64,000 nucleotides of DNA. Source: an uncultured Aliiroseovarius sp. (GTDB lineage Bacteria; Pseudomonadota; Alphaproteobacteria; Rhodobacterales; Rhodobacteraceae). How positions within the stretch are numbered: position 1 is the stretch's first letter; the number at the start of each line of letters is the position of its first letter. A program made the translations under genes and the position numbers. A model generated the notes under the pieces. That model made no database searches. It was not told the DNA's origin and was given only the letters and a program-made list of their open reading frames with translations. The stretch covers positions 62,001 through 126,000 of the forward strand of contig NZ_CANMFT010000009.1 of NCBI RefSeq assembly GCF_947497285.1. Reading direction: 5' to 3'. Below are positions 8,078 to 15,606 of the stretch, one piece after another.

Positions 8078-9417
8078 GTTGTGGCCAGGGGCAGCTTTAT
8101 CCGAACCATCAATCCGGGATCGCGGCCAATGAGCTCCAAAGACCCGCCCAGGGTTTCGGTCAACTCTTGCGCGATTGCCAGCCCGAGGCCCGTGCCGCTT
8201 TCGTCTTCACGTCCACCTCGGCGCATGAGGGTTTCGATCTTTTCCCCGGGAATGCCAGGGCCATCATCAAGAACACTCACAATCGCCTGAGCGGCACGCT
8301 TTCTTGCGACAATAGTGACCTTGTTCTTCGCGTGGCGGGAGGCATTTTCCAGAATTGCGCCCAGGATTTCAAACAAATCCTCCGTGCTGGCCGCAACCAT
8401 CAGGTTGCCCGGCGCATCCACCTCCCAGTTAATCTCCTTGCTCGGGGTGGCCTTCTGAACAACGGCGACAACCCGATCTACCCCGCTGGCAAGGTCGGTT
8501 TTGGCGGCAGCACCGCGTGAAGCAATGCGAACCCTGTTGAGTTCCCGATCGACATGCCTTTGCATGTTGTCCGCAATATGCTCGATGGACTCTGCGGTGT
8601 CATTCAATCCAGCCGCTCGCACCCGGCCTGCTTCGCCCAGAAGCGCCTGCAGCGGTGTCTTAAGCCCGTGCGCCAGGTCACCCGCCCGATATCGCGCCTG
8701 TTCGATGTCTTTCTCGCGCTGAACCAGCAGGGCGTCGACCTCGCCCGTTAGCGGGCGAATCTCGGATGGAAAATCCGCACCCACACGATCCTCTTCGCCG
8801 GTCCTTATCCTTGCAAGACGCTGTTCGACAGCGTTCAGGGGGCGAAGACCGAAAACAACCTGAACAACCCCGGCTGTTACAAAGAAGAGGGCCAGGACAA
8901 GCGTATAGGGCAACAGGTCTTCGCGAAACTCGTCGGTGCTTTCCGCCAGTTTGGCGGCGTCCATGGCCACCGCAGCACGCAGCGGAATGCCGCCAAGGCG
9001 CGCGGGGAGCTGCACGCTACGCTCCATGACAAGCAGCTGCGTGTCGCCCGGGCCGGCAAGGTCGTGCACATGCACCGCCCCGTCCTTCAGGTGATCAGGC
9101 GGAAGGTCCAACGCAAAGTCCCATAGCGATCTGGAACGCATCTGCTGGTCCGCGGCTTCGATCTGCCAATACAGGCCACCAAAGGGGGTGATAAACCGCG
9201 CATCTGCAGGGGCCGATCCGATCCTGATTTGTCCGGTTGCATCGCGTTCGACCCCGGCGAGGATTTGGTCGAGTTGAACCGAAAGCTCATCAATGGCACG
9301 CCGTTCCACGTGTGAGGCAAACAGTTGCCCCAAGCCCCAGAACGCAAGCAACAGTGCGACGGACACGGAAATTGCCGAGGCCGCGAATAACCGAAGGCGG
9401 AGTGAGCCGGTCTTCAC
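8074..9417 (-). CDS. Sensor histidine kinase of the SHP cluster
   Basis: 447 residues from a GTG that overlaps the response-regulator stop (GTGA). Layout: membrane segment at about 10-32, periplasmic sensor region of about 130 residues, second membrane segment (LPYTLVLALFFVTAGVVQVVFG), HAMP-like linker, dimerisation domain with the phospho-acceptor His in GDLAHGLKTPLQALL, and catalytic domain with N box (ILENASRHAKN), G1 (LDDGPGIP) and G2 (GTGLGLAIAQEL). The context (PepSY protein, regulator, b561/SHP/DHC) suggests that it senses a periplasmic or membrane redox or metal-related cue. The signal is not known. Confidence 0.92.
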   Translation of the reverse strand: MKTGSLRLRLFAASAISVSVALLLAFWGLGQLFASHVERRAIDELSVQLDQILAGVERDATGQIRIGSAPADARFITPFGGLYWQIEAADQQMRSRSLWDFALDLPPDHLKDGAVHVHDLAGPGDTQLLVMERSVQLPARLGGIPLRAAVAMDAAKLAESTDEFREDLLPYTLVLALFFVTAGVVQVVFGLRPLNAVEQRLARIRTGEEDRVGADFPSEIRPLTGEVDALLVQREKDIEQARYRAGDLAHGLKTPLQALLGEAGRVRAAGLNDTAESIEHIADNMQRHVDRELNRVRIASRGAAAKTDLASGVDRVVAVVQKATPSKEINWEVDAPGNLMVAASTEDLFEILGAILENASRHAKNKVTIVARKRAAQAIVSVLDDGPGIPGEKIETLMRRGGREDESGTGLGLAIAQELTETLGGSLELIGRDPGLMVRIKLPLATT

Positions 9418-10085
9418 CCACGACCCTCCGCCGCGTCAAGGAAATATCCGAACCCGCGCCTCGTGCCGATAACTCCGGCGCCCAGCTTCTTGCGCAGCCG
9501 GGTCAGGATGGCTTCGAGCGCATTGGCTTCGCGGGCATCATCATCGCCGTAAAGATGCTCAAGAAGTTCGGTTGGCGGAACCACGCGGTCGCGATGCAGC
9601 ATCAGGTAAGACAACAGCCGATATTCCAGCGCGGTCACCGAAACCGGTACCCCGCGAACTGACACGGCCATCCTGTTCGTATCAATGGCCAGATCACCCA
9701 AGGTCTGCACTGGTGAACCCTGACCGACGGAACGGCGCACCAATGCCCGCGCTCTCGCAACCAGTTCTTCCATGCGGAACGGCTTGGGCAGATAATCGTC
9801 AGCCCCGGCTTCGATCCCTTCGACCCGTTCATGCCAGGCACCACGCGCGGTCAGCACCAGCACCGGCATTTCCCGACCATTGGCACGCCAGCGTTTCAGG
9901 ACGCTGAGGCCGTCCATGCCTGGCAGCCCCAGATCAAGCACAACAAGGTCGTAATCCTCGGTATCGCCCAGGAACCACGCATCCTCGCCATCCTCAGCCG
10001 TTTCCACATGAAAACCGGAGGCTTGCAGAGCCGCCTTCACATCCTTGCGGATGACCGGATCATCTTCGACCGCGAGAAGCCGCAT
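9414..10085 (-). CDS. OmpR-family response regulator of the SHP cluster
   Basis: 223 residues from the ATG at 10085, which shares one base with the upstream stop (TGATG). The receiver domain shows AVEDDPVIRKDV, phospho-acceptor Asp in LVVLDLGLPGMDG, Thr in VLTARG and Lys in YLPKPFRMEELVAR. A winged-helix domain follows, ending TRRGFGYFLDAAE. It is coupled to the kinase by a 4-base overlap and to a PepSY gene upstream. Two copies of an identical tandem CTGACA motif lie in front of the divergent PepSY gene and the cytochrome b561 gene, so both are probable targets. Confidence 0.92.
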   Translation of the reverse strand: MRLLAVEDDPVIRKDVKAALQASGFHVETAEDGEDAWFLGDTEDYDLVVLDLGLPGMDGLSVLKRWRANGREMPVLVLTARGAWHERVEGIEAGADDYLPKPFRMEELVARARALVRRSVGQGSPVQTLGDLAIDTNRMAVSVRGVPVSVTALEYRLLSYLMLHRDRVVPPTELLEHLYGDDDAREANALEAILTRLRKKLGAGVIGTRRGFGYFLDAAEGRG

Positions 10086-10393
10086 CAATCGTTCCTTTCC
10101 TGCCAGCCTTCCTGTTCGACTTCGAGTATCTCGCCCGTGGTGGCATCCACCATGACCTCGATCATTCGGCCAGCGCGGGTGATCAGCTCCAGCTCGTAGA
10201 CATAGGTGCCATGTTCGCGTTCGAACTCCGCCTCAAGAAGCCGGGCGTCGAATTCATTCAGAATGACCGGAATGATTTCTGCGAGCGGAATCACCTGTTT
10301 CTGACGCACCGCGTCGCGTGCCGCATCATGATCGCCGGACGCAACTGCGGGTGTGGTTAAGGCACACATCAGGATGATGAGAACATGTTTCAT
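10085..10393 (-). CDS. Periplasmic PepSY-domain protein
   Basis: 102 residues with a signal peptide (MKHVLIILMCALTTPAVAS). The PepSY fold pattern is clear: VIPLAEIIPVILNEFDARLLEAEFEREHGTYVYELELI, then GRMIEVMVDATTGEILEVEQEGW. Such proteins often sit next to two-component systems and are believed to modulate a sensor or a periplasmic partner. It is the first gene of the regulator-kinase operon and is divergent from a second PepSY protein. Confidence 0.88.
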   Translation of the reverse strand: MKHVLIILMCALTTPAVASGDHDAARDAVRQKQVIPLAEIIPVILNEFDARLLEAEFEREHGTYVYELELITRAGRMIEVMVDATTGEILEVEQEGWQERND

Positions 10394-10416
10394 ACCCGTA
10401 GCCTAACGCTTTTGCA

Positions 10417-10433
10417 CTGACAGTTCACTGACA
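10417..10433 (+). promoter_or_regulatory. Candidate response-regulator binding site (CTGACA direct repeat)
   Basis: CTGACA-GTTCA-CTGACA on the plus strand lies between two divergent PepSY genes, 24 bases from the minus-strand ATG at 10393 and about 86 bases upstream of the plus-strand ATG at 10519. It has the same hexamer and same 11-base period as the site at 8061-8077. Confidence 0.55.
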
Positions 10434-10518
10434 CTCATCGTCAGATCGGCATCAGTGTTCATATGACAAAAGAGGGCATCAACAGGGCAATCCCGCCCGA
10501 CTGAAACTGGAGAACACC

Positions 10519-10857
10519 ATGAAAAAGATCCTTCTTGCCACCACCCTGATCGCCGTCACTGCCACAGCTTTTGCCGTCAACGCCGCGACCGACACCGTCC
10601 AACCGGCTTCACCTGCAAACATCGTCTGGATGCCCGTGGGCGAAATCGTCGCCAAGATGGAAGCACAGGGCTATCAGGTTCTGGAAATCGAGCGCGAAGA
10701 TGGCCGCTTCTATGAGGTCGAAATGCGCGACGCCAACGGCTTTGAAGTCGAGGCCTACCTAGACGCCACAACCGGTGAGCCGCTGCGCCAGATGTCAGAC
10801 ATGGACGATGATGATGACAACAAGGCTAGCGATTACGGCGACAAAAACGACGACTAA
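10519..10857 (+). CDS. Exported PepSY-domain protein with acidic tail
   Basis: 112 residues with a signal peptide (MKKILLATTLIAVTATAFAVNA). The PepSY domain reads VGEIVAKMEAQGYQVLEIEREDGRFYEVEM then GFEVEAYLDATTGEPL. The C-terminus is a run of Asp residues (MDDDDDNKASDYGDKNDD), which could bind a metal cation. It is transcribed away from the two-component operon across the shared CTGACA operator and is followed by a strong terminator. Confidence 0.88.
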   Translation: MKKILLATTLIAVTATAFAVNAATDTVQPASPANIVWMPVGEIVAKMEAQGYQVLEIEREDGRFYEVEMRDANGFEVEAYLDATTGEPLRQMSDMDDDDDNKASDYGDKNDD

Positions 10858-10876
10858 TTGGCGACCCACAACCAAC

Positions 10877-10914
10877 AAAACCCCCACAGCGTACAATCGT
10901 TGTGGGGGTTTCAT
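10877..10914 (+). terminator. Rho-independent terminator (probably bidirectional)
   Basis: Stem AACCCCCACA at 10879-10888 pairs with TGTGGGGGTT at 10901-10910. The stem is preceded by AAAA and followed by a short T-rich run, so it can serve both the PepSY gene and the convergent membrane-protein gene. Confidence 0.85.
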
Positions 10915-10920
10915 GTGTGA

Positions 10921-11355
10921 TCAACTCGACCAGAATTCATGCTTAAAGAAATCATTCAGGTCGAGAAGCCAACTCGCCGGTGGCAGGCCAAATACTGTCA
11001 ACACGATCAGCACAATCACGACCGCCAGACCGATCACGGCTTCAAGCCTATGCCCATGAGGGCACATTCTGTTGCCCAAGATCATCGTTTGGAAGGTTCG
11101 AAGATGTAGCGCGGCATGCCAAAGTGAAAACCCGACAAACAGCGAGGCCAAGACAATATGGATGTCATCCCATCCTTGCCGGTCCACACCCATCACCTGC
11201 CAGTCAATCGCGTTGGAAATCTTTCCTTTCGGTGCGAAATACAACAGCGCACCGCTGACCAGCATCGCCAGAAAAGAAAAGGTCACGCCAAAAACCGATA
11301 TGGCCCTACCTGTTATCTTAGACCTGACATGTGCGCCTGATTCTGCGTTGGCCAT
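10921..11355 (-). CDS. Small membrane protein of DUF4405/cytochrome b-like type
   Basis: 144 residues from the ATG at 11355, placed five bases after GGAGG. Four hydrophobic segments alternate with conserved-looking histidines (DDIHIVLASLFVGFSLWHAALHLRTF), a pattern seen in DUF4405 and cytochrome b561-like four-helix proteins. The central WQVMGVDRQGWDDIH and the His-rich third helix support possible heme binding. It is convergent with the PepSY gene and separated from it by a terminator. The family call is tentative. Confidence 0.6.
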   Translation of the reverse strand: MANAESGAHVRSKITGRAISVFGVTFSFLAMLVSGALLYFAPKGKISNAIDWQVMGVDRQGWDDIHIVLASLFVGFSLWHAALHLRTFQTMILGNRMCPHGHRLEAVIGLAVVIVLIVLTVFGLPPASWLLDLNDFFKHEFWSS

Positions 11356-11555
11356 AACTGCCTCCATTTCTACTAAGCAAACAATAGGGCGGTTTTTGAA
11401 TTGTTGCTTTGATCCAGGTGAAGTCATCCTCTGAGATTTTGCGCCTGCATCGAAAAACCTTAAACGAACCGGAAATTGGCCCGTCGTGTTTCAATGTCTG
11501 CTTGCGTCGTACGCAATATTACGAACTTGGTTGCTCACGGTATGGAACTCAGCTT

Positions 11556-11975
11556 TCACCGCGCTTCGAACAACGTCTCCAGGATAGGGCAGTCGGGAAC
11601 GTCACCTTGGCTGCACTCCGCTGCCATCCCCACAAGTGCCTTTTCCAACTTGCGCAGCCCTTTGATCTTTTCACGCACAGAAGCCAAGTGCCCGATGGTC
11701 AATCCATGCACCTCGCCACAGGTAAAGTCTTGCCGGTCAACCATTTCTAGCAATTCGCGAATTTCATCAATGCTGAACCCAAGCTCTCGCGACGTCTTGA
11801 TGAAGGACAGCCGCTTGAGTTGATCATGGTTGTACTGCCGGTTGCCGCCCGACGTGCGATCCGGTTTTGGCATCAGTTTGATACGCTCATAGTAGCGGAT
11901 CGTTTCAATGTTCACACCGGTGCGTCTGGACATCTCACCGATTGCGTAGCCTCGCGTTTTTGTTACCTCAGGCAT
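11556..11975 (-). CDS. merR: MerR-family mercury-responsive regulator
   Basis: 139 residues from the ATG at 11975; an in-frame ATG at 11993 is an alternative. The N-terminal winged-helix domain reads YAIGEMSRRTGVNIETIRYYERIKLMPKPDRTSGGNRQYN, followed by a coiled-coil helix. Cysteines in FTCGEVHG and in ECSQGDVPDCPIL match the three Hg(II)-binding Cys of MerR. It is divergent from merT across an operator with a 19-bp promoter spacer, the signature arrangement in which MerR untwists DNA to activate transcription. Confidence 0.93.
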   Translation of the reverse strand: MPEVTKTRGYAIGEMSRRTGVNIETIRYYERIKLMPKPDRTSGGNRQYNHDQLKRLSFIKTSRELGFSIDEIRELLEMVDRQDFTCGEVHGLTIGHLASVREKIKGLRKLEKALVGMAAECSQGDVPDCPILETLFEAR

Positions 11976-11987
11976 TGAAGAAACCCC

Positions 11988-12018
11988 TTGCATCTGTAGC
12001 CCCTACAGATCGCATGCT
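11988..12018 (+). promoter_or_regulatory. mer promoter-operator
   Basis: -35 TTGCAT at 11988-11993 and -10 CATGCT at 12013-12018 are separated by 19 bases, the long spacer expected of MerR-activated promoters. The spacer contains the inverted repeat CTGTAG-CCC-CTACAG at 11994-12008. It drives merT and overlaps the merR leader. Confidence 0.8.
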
Positions 12019-12049
12019 ACACCAAGAATCCTGAATTGCGAGCACTTGA

Positions 12050-12454
12050 ATGACTGACACAACAAACGCTGACCTGAACAAACACGACCCTGATAGCCGC
12101 AAGGCTCGCATGATTGCGGCGGGCGGCATTCTTGGAGCTCTTGCGGCCTCAACCTGCTGCATTGTTCCATTGATCTTGTTCAGCCTTGGCGTATCCGGCG
12201 CATGGATTGGCAATTTGACGGCGCTTGAACCTTACAAGCCGATCTTCATAGCAATCACGCTTGGGCTTCTCGGCTACGGCTACTGGATGGTTTACCGCAA
12301 ACCTAAAGCCTGTGCGGATGGAGAGACTTGTGCCCGACCGCTTCCCAATCGGCTGGTCAAATCTGCACTTTGGGCATCAACCATTCTCATCGTGATCGCG
12401 TTATTCTGGAATTGGATTGCGCCGGTCGTCGCCCCCATTCTTCTTGGTCTGTGA
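12050..12454 (+). CDS. merT: Mercuric ion transporter MerT
   Basis: 134 residues. Three membrane segments; the first contains the vicinal Cys pair (ASTCCIVPLILFSLGVSGAWIG) that accepts Hg(II) from MerP, and a second pair of Cys lies in the cytoplasmic loop (KACADGETCA). It imports Hg(II) for reduction by MerA. First gene of the operon after the MerR-type promoter; merP begins 12 bases after its stop. Confidence 0.95.
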   Translation: MTDTTNADLNKHDPDSRKARMIAAGGILGALAASTCCIVPLILFSLGVSGAWIGNLTALEPYKPIFIAITLGLLGYGYWMVYRKPKACADGETCARPLPNRLVKSALWASTILIVIALFWNWIAPVVAPILLGL

Positions 12455-12465
12455 AAGGAACCATA

Positions 12466-12762
12466 ATGAAACTCTACACACCAGTTTTGGCCTTGATTGG
12501 CTTCATGGCCGCCGCTCCTGTCTTTGCGGCTGAGCAAACAGTGACATTCTCGGTTCCGGGTATGACCTGTGCCAGCTGCCCATTCATTGTTGAATCGGCG
12601 ATGAGCGGCGTCGAAGGTGTTATACAAGTGAGCGCCGATGCAGACACTCGAACGGCCGTTGTAGTCTTTGACGACGCCATAGCCAATGCAGAAGATATAG
12701 CGTTTGCGTCAACGGCTGCGGGCTACGAAGCCGAGCTTGTTTCTAACGACGGCAATTCCTGA
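12466..12762 (+). CDS. merP: Periplasmic mercury-binding protein MerP
   Basis: 98 residues with a signal peptide (MKLYTPVLALIGFMAAAPVFA) and a heavy-metal-associated domain with the MTCASCPF motif (GMTCxxC), plus the ferredoxin-like pattern ending DIAFASTAAGYEAEL. It scavenges Hg(II) in the periplasm and hands it to MerT. The start has AAAGGA upstream. Confidence 0.95.
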   Translation: MKLYTPVLALIGFMAAAPVFAAEQTVTFSVPGMTCASCPFIVESAMSGVEGVIQVSADADTRTAVVVFDDAIANAEDIAFASTAAGYEAELVSNDGNS

Positions 12763-12769
12763 GCTTCAA

Positions 12770-13030
12770 ATGAAAGATAGCTCAACAGGAGGTTTGCTGG
12801 CCTTCATCGTGACTGCCCCGGTTGTCGTCATCTGCTGTGGTGGAAAGGTGGCTCTGGTTGGAACTGCGCTTTTCGGAACCGTTGGTTTTCTATCTGGCGC
12901 TAATGTGCTGACCGCACTCCTGGCAACACTTGGCGGAATCGCGTTTCTGGCGGCACGATCCTTCATGCGGTTGCGCGGGCAAGACCGCGATTTCAAAGAG
13001 GGCGACCGAGGTGAGCGACAGACTTCTTAA
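12770..13030 (+). CDS. Unrecognised small membrane protein in the mer operon
   Basis: 86 residues from the ATG at 12770, seven bases after the merP stop. Two hydrophobic helices are present. The first contains vicinal cysteines (VVVICCGGKVALVG) and the second is GGIAFLAARS; the C-terminus is charged (GQDRDFKEGDRGERQ). I do not recognise the family. The Cys pair inside a membrane helix and its place between merP and merF suggest an Hg(II) transport role comparable to MerC/MerF/MerE. Its end overlaps the start of merF. Confidence 0.7.
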   Translation: MKDSSTGGLLAFIVTAPVVVICCGGKVALVGTALFGTVGFLSGANVLTALLATLGGIAFLAARSFMRLRGQDRDFKEGDRGERQTS

Positions 13031-13214
13031 ACTGGGCATCTTTGGCACGGTGATAGCCGCGCTGTGTTGCTTCACGCCAATTCTCGCTGTGCTTTTCGGG
13101 ATTGTGGGGCTGTCGGCCGTAGTTGGCCATCTCGATTATGTCCTATTGCCCGCTCTTGCTGTGTTCGCGCTGATCACGATTTATGCTCTCATCCGCCGTG
13201 CGCGGATAACCTGA
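13011..13214 (+). CDS. merF: Mercury transporter MerF
   Basis: 67 residues from a GTG at 13011, embedded in the end of the previous gene; GACCGAG lies just upstream. Two membrane helices. The family hallmark ALCCFTPILAVLFGIVGLSAVVG is followed by LDYVLLPALAVFALITIYA, which matches MerF closely. It gives the operon a second Hg(II) importer besides MerT. Confidence 0.9.
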   Translation: MSDRLLKLGIFGTVIAALCCFTPILAVLFGIVGLSAVVGHLDYVLLPALAVFALITIYALIRRARIT

Positions 13215-13232
13215 TACCGAAAGACCAAAAAC

Positions 13233-14666
13233 ATGTCCGACTGTTGTTCTTCGAATTCGGCAGATGCCGATACATTTGACCTCGCTGTCATTGGTGCTGG
13301 ATCTGCTGGATTTTCTGCCGCGATCACGGCAGCCGAAGGCGATGCCCGCGTTGCGCTCATTGGATATGGAACCATCGGCGGCACTTGCGTCAATGTCGGT
13401 TGCGTCCCGTCCAAGGCAATGATCCGCGCAGTGGAAACACTGCATTCAGCCAAAACCGCTGACCGGTTTGATGGTGTGGAAGCCACCGCAAAAGTGACCG
13501 ATTGGGCGGCCTTGGTCGCCCAAAAGCAAGCCTTGGTGGATGATCTGCGGGCAGCAAAATACGTTGACGTTCTGCCAAACTATGAAGGCGTGAGCTACAT
13601 CGAAGGCCAGGCGCGTTTCGCAAGCGATGGCTCTCTAGAAGTCGGACATCGCACCATTCGCGCGCCAAAAGTCATCATCGCGACGGGGTCTTCGCCACTC
13701 GTGCCAGATATCCCCGGAGTGGAAGACGTCGATTGGCTGGACAGCACCTCAGCACTTGAACAGTCAGAACTTCCCAAGTCACTCATGGTGATGGGTGGCG
13801 GCTACATCGGCGTTGAGATTGCTCAGATATTTGCCCGCGCAGGTGTCGAAGTAACCATTGTCACGCGTCGTGGCTTGCTTCCAGAAGCCGAACCAGAGGT
13901 CAGCGAAGCTCTAACGAAAGCCTTTGTCGATGAAGGCATCAAGGTGCTGGACGGGCTATCATACGACAGGTTTGAAAAATCGGGCGAGGTTGTCACGTTG
14001 CACGCGACACATAACGGCGTGGCGGTCAGGATCGAAGCCGAGAAGCTCTTGTTGGCGACGGGTCGCATCCCGAACACGGGTTCTTTGGGGCTTGATGTCG
14101 CTGGGATCGACATCAACGCGCGTGGCGGAATTGTCATCGACCCGCAGATGCGCAGTACCCGAGACGGGGTTTATGCCACAGGCGATGTGACTGGGTCTGA
14201 TCAGTTTGTCTATATGGCGGCCTATGGCGCGAAGCTCGCCGCCAAGAATGCGATGAATGGAAACACACTCAGCTATGACAACGGCGTCATGCCCGCTGTT
14301 GTCTTTTCTGATCCACAGGTCGCCAGTGTCGGCCTTACCGAGGCGCAGGCCGAGTCCGCTGGTCATGAAGTGGCCACATCGGTCTTGGGCCTGGAGCACG
14401 TGCCTCGTGCGTTGGCTGCCCGCGACACGCGCGGTCTGATCAAACTGATCGCGGACAAGGACACTAAGCAGCTATTGGGCGCGCATATCATTGCCCCGGA
14501 AGGAGCAGACAGTATCCAGACCGCAGCGATGGCTATCAAAATGGGAATGACCTACGACGATCTGGGCGCAATGATCTTTCCCTATCTCACAACAGTCGAG
14601 GGGCTGAAGCTGGCCGCACAAACATTTGATAAGGATGTAGCCAAACTGTCCTGCTGTGCAGGATGA
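13233..14666 (+). CDS. merA: Mercuric reductase MerA
   Basis: 477 residues. NADPH-dependent flavoenzyme reducing Hg(II) to Hg(0). Visible motifs: FAD-binding VIGAGSAGFSAA, redox-active disulfide GGTCVNVGCVPSK (Cys52, Cys57), NAD(P)-binding VMGGGYIGVEIAQ, FAD-binding YATGDVT, and the C-terminal vicinal Cys pair (Cys474-Cys475 in KLSCCAG) that passes Hg to the active site. The N-terminal metal-binding NmerA domain is absent; only a short CC (MSDCCSS) remains at the start. Confidence 0.97.
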   Translation: MSDCCSSNSADADTFDLAVIGAGSAGFSAAITAAEGDARVALIGYGTIGGTCVNVGCVPSKAMIRAVETLHSAKTADRFDGVEATAKVTDWAALVAQKQALVDDLRAAKYVDVLPNYEGVSYIEGQARFASDGSLEVGHRTIRAPKVIIATGSSPLVPDIPGVEDVDWLDSTSALEQSELPKSLMVMGGGYIGVEIAQIFARAGVEVTIVTRRGLLPEAEPEVSEALTKAFVDEGIKVLDGLSYDRFEKSGEVVTLHATHNGVAVRIEAEKLLLATGRIPNTGSLGLDVAGIDINARGGIVIDPQMRSTRDGVYATGDVTGSDQFVYMAAYGAKLAAKNAMNGNTLSYDNGVMPAVVFSDPQVASVGLTEAQAESAGHEVATSVLGLEHVPRALAARDTRGLIKLIADKDTKQLLGAHIIAPEGADSIQTAAMAIKMGMTYDDLGAMIFPYLTTVEGLKLAAQTFDKDVAKLSCCAG

Positions 14667-15406
14667 AGGCGGTCATGGCGCGAAGCAGCTATCTCGACTG
14701 GTCAGTGGTGTCTGATGGGTATGTTGCCAAGGCTCTTGAGGCGTTAATGACAGCGGAACGGATGGCAGATCGGTGGAATGGGATTACTCCGCAAGAGCTT
14801 GCCATTCACCGACAGGTGCTGCTCGGTTTCGTCAGGGCTGGAATGCCCCCAACATTGAACGACCTCAAGATGTCCACTGGGCAAACATTGGTGAATTTAA
14901 GATCAGCACTTCGGAGCCTGCAACGACGCGATCTGGTCCTTTTTGAAGACGACGTGATTGTAGCGGCCTATCCATTCTCCGCGACCCCGACGCAGCATCG
15001 AGTTTCACTGGGCGGCAGGCGCATCAACGCTATTTGTGCCATTGATGCATTAGGAACCGCTGCGATGATTGGCCACGAGACGACTGTTCAGTCTTCCTGT
15101 CCGGAGTGTGAAGGGCAGATCAAGGTTTCAATCAACCGGGATGGATTGGAAGTAGAAGCCGTGCACCCCGAAGCTACCGTCATCTGGGCCGCAGTATCGG
15201 ACGTGAACGGGTGTGCTGCTAAAACGCAATGCCAGTCCATGTTGGCATTTTGCTGTGACGAGCATCTTGAAGCGTGGAAACGTGGAAGACCTGCCGGAAC
15301 CGGCTTTCGGTTAACTCCCGAAAAAGCCACCCAAATTGGAGCAGCTGTTTTTCTACCTTTCGTCCACTCAACCGACAGGCCCATCGAATTGACGCCAAGT
15401 TCATGA
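14663..15406 (+). CDS. merB: Organomercurial lyase MerB
   Basis: 247 residues; the ATG overlaps the merA stop (ATGA). It cleaves the C-Hg bond of methylmercury and related compounds and delivers Hg(II) to MerA. An N-terminal winged-helix-like region precedes AYPFSATPTQHRV and the catalytic NAICAIDALGTAAM. By position Cys125, Asp128 and Cys190 should correspond to the catalytic Cys96, Asp99 and Cys159 of plasmid R831b MerB (alignment by eye). Extra cysteines (CPECEG, FCCDEH) are present. This makes the operon broad-spectrum. Confidence 0.93.
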   Translation: MKAVMARSSYLDWSVVSDGYVAKALEALMTAERMADRWNGITPQELAIHRQVLLGFVRAGMPPTLNDLKMSTGQTLVNLRSALRSLQRRDLVLFEDDVIVAAYPFSATPTQHRVSLGGRRINAICAIDALGTAAMIGHETTVQSSCPECEGQIKVSINRDGLEVEAVHPEATVIWAAVSDVNGCAAKTQCQSMLAFCCDEHLEAWKRGRPAGTGFRLTPEKATQIGAAVFLPFVHSTDRPIELTPSS

Positions 15407-15606
15407 ATGACCATCTGGGCACGGACTCTGTCTAGCCCTCCGTCAACTTCGAGCTGGGCCAGATGCTTTAGGGCGAGAGGCTGAAAGCTGACATTCCTAC
15501 TTGATGCAGCATCAGGGAGTTCGGGCTCTCTGCCGTCGTTCTCTGCGCGCAGAACGAATGGCTGTTTTCCCGCAAGGCTTGGTTGGCGCAGGGTCTGTCA
15601 AAACAC

